Of a stretch of 12,761 nucleotides of DNA, positions 5,864-12,761 are shown piece by piece (the first letter of the stretch is position 1; each line of letters opens with the position of its first letter). Both the position numbers and the translations under genes were made by a program. Origin of the DNA: Bacillota bacterium (GTDB taxonomy: Bacteria; Bacillota; Clostridia; Christensenellales; UMGS416); assembly GCA_023428265.1 (NCBI GenBank), contig JAEYYW010000127.1, positions 1 to 12,761 of the forward strand. Direction: 5' to 3'. The notes beneath the pieces were generated by a model that saw only the letters and a list, made by a program, of their open reading frames with translations, was not told the DNA's origin and did no database searches.

Positions 5864-6169
5864 TTATTCAATCAGGGATATGTGGATCTCCGCGCAAAAC
5901 TCCTGCAGCATCGGCAGGTTCAAGAAAAAGCATGTCCATTGGCTGCGCTTTTCCCGCATGATGATGCCGGCCTGCTCCAGCACAGCCAGGTGCTGCGACA
6001 CCGTGGATTGTGCCAGACCGGTCGATGCAACAACATCGGAAACACTGATTCCGTTTTCAAAATACTCAATTTTATCGCAACAGGTGCCAATCGTTTTATC
6101 CTTTAATGCCTTCACAATCAGGAACCGGGTCTCGTTGCCAAGGGCATTGCAGATCTTCACGATATCCAT
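5864..6169 (-). CDS. ArsR/SmtB-family metal-responsive repressor (second copy)
   Basis: A 101-residue winged-helix regulator with recognition helix region VVASTGLAQSTVSQHLAVLEQAGII (about 46-70). It lacks the ELCVCDL arsenite site. Cysteines are instead at 7, a vicinal pair at 30-31 (TIGTCCDK), 80 and 92, so the inducer site must differ from the first ArsR and the metal is unknown. The start is the ATG at 6169, preceded by GGAGGTCACCA. An in-frame ATG 33 bases upstream lies within the operator and is unlikely. Its promoter contains two operator copies, implying autoregulation, and a third copy precedes the permease, which marks that permease as its target. It is divergent from the aldo/keto reductase. 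Confidence 0.9.
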   Translation of the reverse strand: MDIVKICNALGNETRFLIVKALKDKTIGTCCDKIEYFENGISVSDVVASTGLAQSTVSQHLAVLEQAGIIMREKRSQWTCFFLNLPMLQEFCAEIHISLIE

Positions 6170-6180
6170 TGGTGACCTCC

Positions 6181-6229
6181 ATCGTCTTTTTACGATGCGC
6201 ATTATATCGCAATTTTACGATGCTGTAAA
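6181..6229 (-). promoter_or_regulatory. arsR2 promoter with two operator copies
   Basis: On the minus strand: -35 TTTACA (6224-6229), 17-base spacer, -10 TATAAT (6201-6206). One operator, GCATCGTAAAATTGCGAT, fills the spacer at 6206-6223. Another, GCATCGTAAAAAGACGAT, covers the expected start of transcription at 6181-6198. The two are 25 bases apart. Occupation of either would block RNA polymerase, so tight self-repression is expected. Confidence 0.82.
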
Positions 6230-6270
6230 GTGGATTGATTCATCTTCCTCAAAAACTTTTCTAGAAACGC

Positions 6271-6301
6271 TTGACTTGAAGTTAACTTTAAGTTTTATAC
6301 T
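6271..6301 (+). promoter_or_regulatory. MerR-type promoter of the aldo/keto reductase gene
   Basis: A -35 box TTGACT (6271-6276) and a -10 box TATACT (6296-6301) are separated by 19 bases, too far for normal polymerase contact. The spacer holds the dyad ACTTGAAG-TTAA-CTTTAAGT (6274-6293; one mismatch between arms). A long spacer with a centred dyad is the hallmark of promoters that MerR-family activators untwist. No MerR gene is in the window, so the regulator would act from elsewhere. Confidence 0.72.
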
Positions 6302-6342
6302 TCTCCCATCCGGCTCTCAGCCATTGTTGAAAGGAATAGAGG

Positions 6343-7461
6343 ATGATGGAGTATTTAGGCAAAGAGATCCCGAAGCTTGGGTTTGGGCTCATGCGGCTGC
6401 CCATGGCCGGAGGGGAAATTGACATCGAACAGGTCAAGCTGATGGTGGACCGGTTTTTGGCGCAGGGATTCACCTACTTCGACACCGCCTATGTGTATCA
6501 CGGCGGCAAGTCTGAGGTGGTAGCCAGGGAAGCGCTGGTCAATCGTTACCCGCGGGAATCCTTCCAGCTGGCCACCAAACTGCCGGTTTGGCTGGCAAAC
6601 AAGCCGGAAGACCTGCAGCCTTTGTTTGACACGCACCTGGAGCGCACAGGAGCCGGATATATCGACTATTATCTGCTGCACGCGCTGGACCGCGACCGGA
6701 TCGAGCATCTGGAAAAAATCGGCGCCTGGGAGTTTGGCCGCAGCCTCAAGGAGCGTGGCCTGATCCGCCATCTGGGGTTCTCATTTCACGATGAGGCGAA
6801 ATATCTGGACGAGCTGCTCACGAACCATCCGGAAACGGAGTTTGTGCAGCTGCAAATCAATTATGCCGATTGGGATGACGACAAGGTCCAGTCCCGCCTT
6901 TGCTATGAGGTTGCCCGCAAGCACAACAAGCCCGTCATCATCATGGAGCCATTGAAGGGCGGCTCGCTGGCGACGATGGGCCCGGCGGTGCAGGCAATGT
7001 TCAAAGCCGCAAGGCCCGATGCCTCGGTGGCGTCATGGGCGCTGCGCTATGCCGCCTCGCTGGAGGGCATCATCACGGTGCTGAGCGGTATGTCCAACAC
7101 CGAGCAGATGGACGACAACCTGGCCACGATGACCCGGTTTGAGCCGGTGAACACGGAGGACCGGGCTGTGATCGCCAAGGTGATGGAAGAGCTGAAGAAG
7201 GTGCCCACAATCCCCTGCACCTCCTGCCGCTACTGCACCGACTATTGCCCTCAGAAAATCAACATCCCCGGCGTGTTTGAGGCGCTCAACGGCTATCTGC
7301 TGTATGAGAACCTGCCCAGCGCCAGAGGCAACTACCGCTGGACCACCAGTGACAGCGGAAAAGCCTCCGAATGCATTGAATGCGGCGCCTGCGAAGGCCA
7401 TTGCCCGCAGCACATCCAGATCATCGAGAAGCTGAAGGTCGTGGCAAAGACATTTGAGTGA
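6343..7461 (+). CDS. Aldo/keto reductase with C-terminal 2x[4Fe-4S] ferredoxin domain
   Basis: A 372-residue cytoplasmic oxidoreductase. The TIM-barrel aldo/keto reductase part (about 1-285) has the catalytic tetrad: Asp47 and Tyr52 in FDTAYVYHGG, Lys79 in ATKLP, and His113 in YYLLHAL. The C-terminal part has CTSCRYCTDYCP (Cys292, 295, 298, 302) and CIECGACEGHCP (Cys344, 347, 350, 354), two 4Fe-4S sites. Such ferredoxin-tailed reductases are common in anaerobes; the substrate is not known. The start at 6343 (or the next codon) follows GAAAGGA by about seven bases. It is a single-gene unit, with a MerR-type promoter before it and a strong terminator after it. Induction by a small reactive compound such as an aldehyde is an inference from MerR-family precedents. 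Confidence 0.93.
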   Translation: MMEYLGKEIPKLGFGLMRLPMAGGEIDIEQVKLMVDRFLAQGFTYFDTAYVYHGGKSEVVAREALVNRYPRESFQLATKLPVWLANKPEDLQPLFDTHLERTGAGYIDYYLLHALDRDRIEHLEKIGAWEFGRSLKERGLIRHLGFSFHDEAKYLDELLTNHPETEFVQLQINYADWDDDKVQSRLCYEVARKHNKPVIIMEPLKGGSLATMGPAVQAMFKAARPDASVASWALRYAASLEGIITVLSGMSNTEQMDDNLATMTRFEPVNTEDRAVIAKVMEELKKVPTIPCTSCRYCTDYCPQKINIPGVFEALNGYLLYENLPSARGNYRWTTSDSGKASECIECGACEGHCPQHIQIIEKLKVVAKTFE

Positions 7462-7481
7462 CTTTTCGCCGGAGCGAACCG

Positions 7482-7513
7482 AACCCCTGCCCTTGTTTGG
7501 GCAGGGGTTTTTG
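7482..7513 (+). terminator. Strong intrinsic terminator of the aldo/keto reductase gene
   Basis: AACCCCTGCCC (7482-7492), a six-base loop TTGTTT, and GGGCAGGGGTT (7499-7509) form a perfect 11-base stem that runs into a T tract ending at 7512. It lies 20 bases after the reductase stop codon. Confidence 0.92.
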
Positions 7514-7550
7514 TGTATCGGGCTTGCCGGTTTTGTCCCCCCACGTTTTA

Positions 7551-7559
7551 TGCTATACT
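7551..7559 (+). promoter_or_regulatory. Possible extended -10 promoter for the PanE-like gene
   Basis: TGCTATACT combines a TGn extension with a good -10 hexamer at 7554-7559, some 30 bases before the start codon and just after the preceding terminator. No good -35 box is seen at the usual distance, which extended -10 promoters tolerate. Confidence 0.45.
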
Positions 7560-7589
7560 GCAACGAAGCCCACACAAAGGAGCGTCTGT

Positions 7590-8534
7590 ATGAGGATCAA
7601 CAAGGTTACCCTGATCGGCCTGGGGGCCATGGGCATCTGGTTTGCGCCCCGGCTGGAAGCATTGCTGGGCAGCGAGCGGTTCAGGGTGTTGGCCGGCGGC
7701 GAGCGCGGCGAACGGCTGAAAAGCAGAGGCGTGACCGCCAACGGCATCAACCACCGTTTCCGTGTCATCTCCCCCGACCAAAAGGGCGACCCGGCCGATC
7801 TGGTCATCATGGCCGTGAAGGACACGGGCCTTGCCCAGGCCATTGAGGACATCCGCAACCAGGTTGGCCCGGACACGGTGATCATGAGCGTGATGAACGG
7901 TGTTGACAGCGAAGAGCTGCTGGCCGCCGCATATGGCTGGGAGCGCGTGCTCTATTCCTACATGCGCGTCTCCATCGTGATGAAAGACGGTGAAGCAAAC
8001 TTCGACCCGGCCTTCGGAAAGGTGCATTTCGGCGAAGCCCGCAACGAGGCGCTCTCCGAACGGGTGCTGGCTGTCAAGGGGCTCTTTGACGCAGCGGGCA
8101 TCCCCTATGAAATCGATGCCGACATGGTCAGGGGCATGTGGTTCAAGTTTATGTGCAACGTGGGAGAAAACCTCACCTGCGCGCTGCTGGGCATCCCATT
8201 CGGAGCCTTTCGCGTGAGCGACCATGCCAACCAGATCCGCAGGAAAGCCATGTGGGAAGTGGTGCGGATCGCCAACAAGATGGGTATTGCGTTGGGCGCG
8301 GAAGACATAGAGCGCCAGGAATCACAGATCAAGCGCCTCCCCTTTTTCAACAAGCCTTCCACGCTGCAGGATCTGGAGAGCTGCCGGAAAACGGAGATTG
8401 AGATGTTTGCCGGCAAGATGGTGAAGCTCGGGGAGCAGCTGGGCGTGGAAACGCCGCTGTGCTGGATGTTTTACCACGGCATCCGCGTGCTGGAAGAAAA
8501 GAACAAAGGTCTGTTTGCCGAAGAGACCCTGTGA
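7590..8534 (+). CDS. Ketopantoate reductase family protein (PanE/ApbA-like)
   Basis: A 314-residue NADPH-dependent 2-dehydropantoate 2-reductase-like enzyme. The N-terminal Rossmann motif is LIGLGAMG (Gly10, 12, 15). Catalytic-type residues are visible: Lys186 and Asn190 in WFKFMCNVGEN (K-x3-N), and Glu269 in CRKTEIEMFAG, matching Lys176, Asn180 and Glu256 of the E. coli enzyme. Length fits the family. The true substrate may be ketopantoate (coenzyme A synthesis) or another 2-oxo acid; many genomes carry paralogues outside pan operons, and here the neighbour is a glycosidase gene rather than panB or panC. AAAGGAG eight bases before the ATG sets the start; upstream in-frame codons lie in the terminator. 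It is followed 32 bases later by the glycosidase gene on the same strand. Confidence 0.9.
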   Translation: MRINKVTLIGLGAMGIWFAPRLEALLGSERFRVLAGGERGERLKSRGVTANGINHRFRVISPDQKGDPADLVIMAVKDTGLAQAIEDIRNQVGPDTVIMSVMNGVDSEELLAAAYGWERVLYSYMRVSIVMKDGEANFDPAFGKVHFGEARNEALSERVLAVKGLFDAAGIPYEIDADMVRGMWFKFMCNVGENLTCALLGIPFGAFRVSDHANQIRRKAMWEVVRIANKMGIALGAEDIERQESQIKRLPFFNKPSTLQDLESCRKTEIEMFAGKMVKLGEQLGVETPLCWMFYHGIRVLEEKNKGLFAEETL

Positions 8535-8566
8535 TTGGATCGAAAAAAGCAAGGAGAAACATAAAA

Positions 8567-10390
8567 ATGCTGGACAGAACCACACCTGGCAAGGCAAGAA
8601 TCCTGATATACACGAGGGCACCCATCCAAGGGGAATACCCCACCCACCTGGCCTGCAGCATCCACCTTGCGATCAGCCGCGACAGCACCCATTATGACGC
8701 GCTGAACCACAACTATGGCATCCTGTTTGCCGCATCAACCATCGGCCCAGACAACACCATACAGGAAAAGGCGCTCAAACGGCCCTGGCTGTTTCACACC
8801 GCTGACGGCGGCTTCGGCATCGCCGCGGTGCGTGTGAACGCCGATGGCAGCAGCGATGCTGAGAGCAAAGGCAAAATCCTGCTTTGGGACTCACGGGATT
8901 TGTGTTCGTTCAGGGAAGCCGGCTTGGTGGATCTGGGCCTGGACGCATCTGTGGAAGAAGTCGCCTGCCGGTATGATCCCTCCATAGAAAAATACCGCAT
9001 CCTCTGGCGGGACGCCGAAGGAAACCGCTGGCAAAACACGATGGGCGACATCATGGACACCGGCAGCGTGTCCGCCGCGCAGCCGGCGAGCGAAGTGCCG
9101 GAAACCTCCTTTGCCGATGGCCCCGAAGACGCCATTTGCGGAAATGTGCTGGAGGCGGAGAGCCGGTTCTGTGACGCGCTGTCGCTCAGATGGTCGCCGC
9201 TGCACAATGTTGCCATCCAGGTGCCACCTTGCATTCGCGCGTCATCGGAAGCCGATGTGACGGCTGTCCGGGCGACGGCGGTGTATTCCGACGGCTCCAC
9301 AGCCCGGAAACAGGTGAAATGGGAGACGGGATCCGTTGATTTTCGAAAGCCGGGCATCTATGAGGTCGATGGCACGGTGATGCAGGACGAGTATCCATTC
9401 CCATTGGCAAAAGGATATGCAGACCCGGACATTCTTCGATGGGGCGATAAATACTACTTCATCGCCACAAACGATAACACGAATGCCGTGGGGTTCTATG
9501 TGCGGGAGGCGGACACGCCGGCAGGCTTGTTTGCTGACAACGTGGAGGAGCACCTGATCCTGGGCAGCAGCGCACCCCATGGATTCACAAAGTGTTTCTG
9601 GGCGCCGGAGTTTCATGTGATTGGCGGTGCTCTCTATCTGCTGTGCGCGCTGGCGGGCGAAGGCTGGGGGCCGCAATCACACATGATGAAACTGAAGCCT
9701 GGCGGCAGCATCACAGACCCGGGCAGCTGGGAAGCGCCAGTTCGTGTGAAGAAGGCAGACGGGGCCAATCTGACAGAAGAGGGAATTACGCTGGATATGA
9801 CCTATCTGAAGGCAAACGGCGCCTCCTATCTGGTTTGGTCGTATCGGAAAAACATCTTCACCCCGCTGGACACCGGTTCCATGCTCATGATTGCGTCTAT
9901 TGATGAAACCACGCCGTGGAAGCTGACCAGCGAGCCTGTGTTGCTGGCAAGACCCTTGTATGGCTGGGAAAACGTGGACCACACCATCAACAACGAAGGC
10001 CCTTATGCCATTGTGACGGAAGACACCGTCTTCCTCTGCTATTCCGGAGGCGCGGCGGGTGGCTACACATATGCCATTGGCCTGATGACCGCCCAAACCG
10101 GCGACGATCTACTGAACCCCGCCAGCTGGGCAAAGAGGAGTACGCCGCTGCTGAGTCATTACTCCGTGCCCAATGAGTTTGGGCCCGGCCACAACGCCTT
10201 TTTCACCGACCCGCACGGCAACCTGGTGATCACTTATCACGCGCAGGAGTCGTTGGCAGGCACTACAAGGTGCACCGCAGCCCGGCGTGTGCATTTCAAC
10301 ATGGAGGGCATGCCGGTGCTTGATCTGACGCCCGAGCGGGATTTAAACCCGGCGCTCGCCCATGTGCGCACACAAATCATCGTCCAGTAG
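8567..10390 (+). CDS. Family-43-like glycoside hydrolase with internal Ig-like domain
   Basis: A 607-residue protein with no signal peptide, so apparently cytoplasmic. The N-terminal region (about 10-165) looks like part of a beta-propeller, with SIHLAISRDSTHYDALNHNYGILFA. A short bacterial Ig-like segment (about 225-272, ATAVYSDGSTARKQVKWE) follows. Then comes a five-blade propeller typical of GH43 (about 275-600). Expected catalytic residues are Asp286 in GYADPDILRW, Asp410 in GITLDMTYL and Glu477 in NNEGPYAIV. Family members cleave arabinose- or xylose-containing oligosaccharides; the exact substrate cannot be read here. AAGGAG precedes the ATG by ten bases. Probably co-transcribed with the PanE-like gene, since no terminator separates them. 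It is convergent with the MFS gene, 28 bases from it. Confidence 0.85.
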   Translation: MLDRTTPGKARILIYTRAPIQGEYPTHLACSIHLAISRDSTHYDALNHNYGILFAASTIGPDNTIQEKALKRPWLFHTADGGFGIAAVRVNADGSSDAESKGKILLWDSRDLCSFREAGLVDLGLDASVEEVACRYDPSIEKYRILWRDAEGNRWQNTMGDIMDTGSVSAAQPASEVPETSFADGPEDAICGNVLEAESRFCDALSLRWSPLHNVAIQVPPCIRASSEADVTAVRATAVYSDGSTARKQVKWETGSVDFRKPGIYEVDGTVMQDEYPFPLAKGYADPDILRWGDKYYFIATNDNTNAVGFYVREADTPAGLFADNVEEHLILGSSAPHGFTKCFWAPEFHVIGGALYLLCALAGEGWGPQSHMMKLKPGGSITDPGSWEAPVRVKKADGANLTEEGITLDMTYLKANGASYLVWSYRKNIFTPLDTGSMLMIASIDETTPWKLTSEPVLLARPLYGWENVDHTINNEGPYAIVTEDTVFLCYSGGAAGGYTYAIGLMTAQTGDDLLNPASWAKRSTPLLSHYSVPNEFGPGHNAFFTDPHGNLVITYHAQESLAGTTRCTAARRVHFNMEGMPVLDLTPERDLNPALAHVRTQIIVQ

Positions 10391-10418
10391 CAAACGGCGA
10401 AACAAAGCCGCCCAAGCG

Positions 10419-11705
10419 CTAGTCCGATTCGGCCAACGCGTCATTTGCAGCGTGCCGGTCGGCCTTGCGCGTATAGAGCCAAAAAGCCAGGCTGCCGATG
10501 AGCCGGAAACCGCTCACCGCCACCAGCGCCAGGATGATGCCGGTGCCCTGCAGCAGGAAGTAGGCCGCAAACGGCGACACACAAAGGCTCAGGTTGACCA
10601 GCGTGTTGTAGGCGCCCACATAGACCACGCGGTTTTGCCGGGGTGAAACCTCCAGCAGCGCGTTCAGAAGCACCGTGGATGTGCCGGCGGTGACAAAGCC
10701 GGCCAGCAGGTTTGTGAGGGTGACCCAATAGAGGTTGGGGAATATTGCCATCACAACGGGGTTCAGCGCCATCCCCAGCGTGGCAAACACCGCCGTGCGC
10801 CCGTTGCCCCAGCGGAGGATGAACCTGTTCCAGAAGCGGTAGCCCACAAACATGCCGATGGCGCTGAGCACGTTCATCACGCTCAGCCACAGCTCGTTGG
10901 CCCCGAGGTGGAAGATCTGGTAAATGCTGAAAAGCGGCCAGCCCATCTGCCAGGTGAAATAGAAAACCAGCGACGCGCCGGTATAGGCCAGATAGCGTTT
11001 GTTTTTCAAAAGCGTGGCGAGCATCTGGCGCAGCGGGGGCCGCTCCTCCTTCATGGCCTCGCCATGTGCGGGGTCGCCCATGCGCCGCATCATCAGCACC
11101 TCGACCACGCCCACGGCCGTGGCAACCAGGAAGAATCCCTGATACATCGTGAGCCTTTGCGCGTCGTTGCCCGGCAGCACGCTCAGCGCCACGCCGGACA
11201 GCAGCGACACCAGCAGCGTGGCCGGCACGCTGTAAAGGCTTCTCTGTGTGATGGCGGTGGAGCGGTCTTCCGGGGCAAAAAGATCACCCGTGAGCCCCTG
11301 GAAAGCTGTCTGCGAGATCGACTCCGGCACGTTTTTAAGCGCCAGCAGCACCACGCAGCAAACGGGCGCCCATTGCGGCGACAGCCACACCAGCGGCACC
11401 AACGCCAACAACATCAACCGGCTGGCCAGCGTGAAATCCACAGTGAGCGCCTTGAGGCCCCTGCCCCGGCGGCCGGTCAACCACACCGCACCGGGCAGGC
11501 TCACCGCCACGCCCACAAGGCCCGGCAGCGAGTTCAGCAGCGATATGTGGAAATCATTTCCGCCGATCCGCTCCAGGAATTTCACGGTGAAAGGGTTGAA
11601 CAGGGAGAACATGACGGCGTTCATTATGCCGCTCATCACGAACCAGTAATAGGTGGAGTGCTGGGTCTTTGCCTGCTTCATTGTCAATAATTGCGGGGAT
11701 GACAT
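10419..11705 (-). CDS. MFS transporter
   Basis: A 428-residue membrane protein with about twelve hydrophobic helices in two halves and a central hydrophilic loop (around MGDPAHGEAMKEERPP). The conserved MFS loop between helices 2 and 3 appears as PGAVWLTGRRGRGLKAL (about 71-87). The substrate cannot be told. Its neighbour is a family-43 glycosidase gene in convergent orientation, so sugar or oligosaccharide movement is possible, but drug efflux is equally compatible. The ATG at 11705 follows AGGAAGG by seven bases; an in-frame upstream ATG lies over a possible -10 box (TATACT at 11739-11744), for which no good -35 is visible. Confidence 0.85.
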   Translation of the reverse strand: MSSPQLLTMKQAKTQHSTYYWFVMSGIMNAVMFSLFNPFTVKFLERIGGNDFHISLLNSLPGLVGVAVSLPGAVWLTGRRGRGLKALTVDFTLASRLMLLALVPLVWLSPQWAPVCCVVLLALKNVPESISQTAFQGLTGDLFAPEDRSTAITQRSLYSVPATLLVSLLSGVALSVLPGNDAQRLTMYQGFFLVATAVGVVEVLMMRRMGDPAHGEAMKEERPPLRQMLATLLKNKRYLAYTGASLVFYFTWQMGWPLFSIYQIFHLGANELWLSVMNVLSAIGMFVGYRFWNRFILRWGNGRTAVFATLGMALNPVVMAIFPNLYWVTLTNLLAGFVTAGTSTVLLNALLEVSPRQNRVVYVGAYNTLVNLSLCVSPFAAYFLLQGTGIILALVAVSGFRLIGSLAFWLYTRKADRHAANDALAESD

Positions 11706-11781
11706 GCTGCGACCTTCCTGCTGACTGGAGTCGGTATCAGTATAGCGCATTCACCGAGGAATTGACAGGCTCAACGAGATC

Positions 11782-11810
11782 AAAAACGGGCGGTTCAGCA
11801 GAACCGCCCG
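11782..11810 (-). terminator. Intrinsic terminator of the AraC/VOC gene
   Basis: On the minus strand CGGGCGGTTC-TGCT-GAACCGCCCG is a perfect 10-base stem with a four-base loop, followed at once by TTTTT. It lies about 50 bases after the AraC/VOC stop and isolates that gene from the downstream MFS gene. Confidence 0.92.
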
Positions 11811-11859
11811 AATGTTTGGGAAAGATTTCTTGCAGTAAGCCTGCAGAGCGCTCAGACGG

Positions 11860-12675
11860 TCAACGGTCCGTTTCAAAGAAGCGGAGCACGCTGCCGTCCG
11901 GTGTCGTCACCTGGCACTCTCGGGCACCCCAGGGCTGCTCGAAAATGTCGGTGATCTGATCCCAGCCGTTGGCTTTCACAAACTGGTGAAACCTGTCAAT
12001 GCCCTGCACCAGAAGAAAGCCCACGACGCCCTTCGTCGGTTCGCCCTGAAACATATGGATCCCCCGAAAGGGTGTGAGGTGGGCGACAATCAGTTCACCG
12101 GGATAATCAAACACACAGCCATAGGCTCCCTTGCCGTTTTCATCCCTTGCGGCGATGTCACCATACCAGCCCAGCACATCGCGGAACCATTTGCAGGTGG
12201 CGTCCATATCCCGTGTGAAATAGACCGGCGCATTTTCCCTGACGTAATACCCCCTGCCGGCATATCGCTCCATGTCGTTTTGCTGCTTCATGTCATTGCT
12301 CCTTCCATTGCTCTCTGTGAGGAAGCTGACCCTCGGAAAAGCATTCACGGGCCCACCACCGCCGCGCGCTTGCGATGGAGAAACGCCGTGCATCTGATGG
12401 AACGCCCGGGCAAACGCCGCAGGAGATTCATAGCCGTATTTCAGCGCAACCTCAATCACCTTATCGCCCCCCAGCCTCAACTCCTCCGCCGCCAGCGTGA
12501 GCCTCCTGCGGCGGATATAGTCGCCAAGTGACAGATGGGTGATAAACGAAAACACGCGTTGAAACTCCCAGACCGAGCAGCCGGCGCATCTTGCCGCAGC
12601 CGCCAGGTCAATCTCTCCGGCCAGGTTTTCCTCAATGAGATCAATCGCCCGGTTCATCCCGATTTGCCAATCCAA
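11860..12675 (-). CDS. AraC-family regulator fused to a VOC (glyoxalase-fold) domain
   Basis: A 271-residue protein. The N-terminal part (about 5-105) is an AraC-type DNA-binding domain with two helix-turn-helix units (about 22-41, and 71-93 including VIEVALKYGYESPAAFARAF). A linker (about 106-130, NAFPRVSFL) resembles that joining AraC domains to GyrI-like sensor domains. Instead, residues 148-268 look like a VOC fold: APVYFTRDMDATCKWFRDVL at the start and CQVTTPDGSVLRFFE at the end. The VOC part may sense a small ligand. The start codon is TTG at 12675, chosen because GGAGGTGA lies just upstream and no ATG is as well placed; the next ATG is codon 7. A terminator follows. The target genes are unknown; self-control or control of the MFS gene is possible. 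Confidence 0.85.
   Translation of the reverse strand: MDWQIGMNRAIDLIEENLAGEIDLAAAARCAGCSVWEFQRVFSFITHLSLGDYIRRRRLTLAAEELRLGGDKVIEVALKYGYESPAAFARAFHQMHGVSPSQARGGGGPVNAFPRVSFLTESNGRSNDMKQQNDMERYAGRGYYVRENAPVYFTRDMDATCKWFRDVLGWYGDIAARDENGKGAYGCVFDYPGELIVAHLTPFRGIHMFQGEPTKGVVGFLLVQGIDRFHQFVKANGWDQITDIFEQPWGARECQVTTPDGSVLRFFETDR
12291..12306 (-). promoter_or_regulatory. Internal ribosome binding site and possible second start in the AraC/VOC gene
   Basis: Inside the coding region, GGAAGGAG (12299-12306 on the minus strand) lies seven bases before an in-frame ATG at 12291 (Met129). That start falls exactly in the linker, so it would yield the VOC domain alone, about 143 residues. The spacing is as good as that of the other real starts in the window, but use of this site is an inference. 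Confidence 0.45.
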
Positions 12676-12761
12676 TGTCTCACCTCCGAGACCATCTTAT
12701 CATCAGTTCACCCAGCGTTCTTTGCACGGCTTGCATTTTTCTGCAATGTGCCGGTGCGTCG
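12676..12761. other. Upstream region of the AraC/VOC gene, no gene seen
   Basis: These 86 bases hold the ribosome site of the AraC/VOC gene. TTGCA-TTTTTC-TGCAA at 12731-12746 is a short inverted repeat that could be an operator. No convincing promoter boxes or coding frame are visible. Confidence 0.3.

Noticed and set aside
10391..10418. Possible bidirectional terminator between the convergent GH43-like and MFS genes
   Set aside because: Only a 4-base stem (CGGC/GCCG) with a long loop and no T run can be drawn.
10908..11690. Plus-strand frame of 260 codons opposite the MFS gene
   Set aside because: Biased composition, no ribosome site, fully antisense to the transporter.

Overview
This window reads as a chromosomal segment of an anaerobic bacterium, most likely a Clostridia-type member of the Bacillota. 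That placement is an inference from strong GGAGG ribosome binding sites, TTGACA/TATAAT-like promoters, a MerR-type promoter with a long spacer, a ferredoxin-tailed aldo/keto reductase, and a moderately GC-rich sequence. No rRNA, tRNA, insertion sequence or CRISPR array is visible.

The left half (positions 1 to about 6230) is one block of minus-strand genes for metal and metalloid handling. From promoter to end the main operon reads: ArsR-type repressor, ArsP-like permease, thioredoxin-like mini-protein, ACR3 arsenite pump, ArsC arsenate reductase, then hgcA, the corrinoid protein of mercury methylation. HgcA is identified by the NVWCAAGK cap-helix motif and by its C-terminal membrane domain. 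A ribosome binding site at the very edge of the window suggests that another gene, expected to be hgcB, follows immediately. Gaps in this operon are 16 to 43 bases, or a short overlap, with no terminator or second promoter seen. HgcA therefore appears to be made from an arsenic-type ArsR promoter (TTGACA, 17 bases, TATACT, with a dyad operator over the -35 box).

Upstream of it lies a second minus-strand unit: another ArsR/SmtB repressor, a permease with a cysteine-rich cytoplasmic loop, and an unusual 45-residue cysteine-rich protein. Three copies of an 18-base operator sit in this unit: two in the repressor's own promoter and one in front of the permease.

The right half is different in character. 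Divergent from the second arsR is an aldo/keto reductase with two 4Fe-4S motifs behind a MerR-type promoter, closed by a strong terminator. Then come a ketopantoate-reductase-like gene and a cytoplasmic family-43 glycosidase-like gene, likely co-transcribed. A minus-strand MFS transporter and a minus-strand AraC/VOC fusion regulator with a TTG start end the window, with a clear terminator between them.

The most interesting signal is hgcA at the end of a complete arsenic-resistance operon, carrying an eight-cysteine N-terminal extension, in a locus where the repressors, the second permease and a tiny protein also carry paired cysteines.
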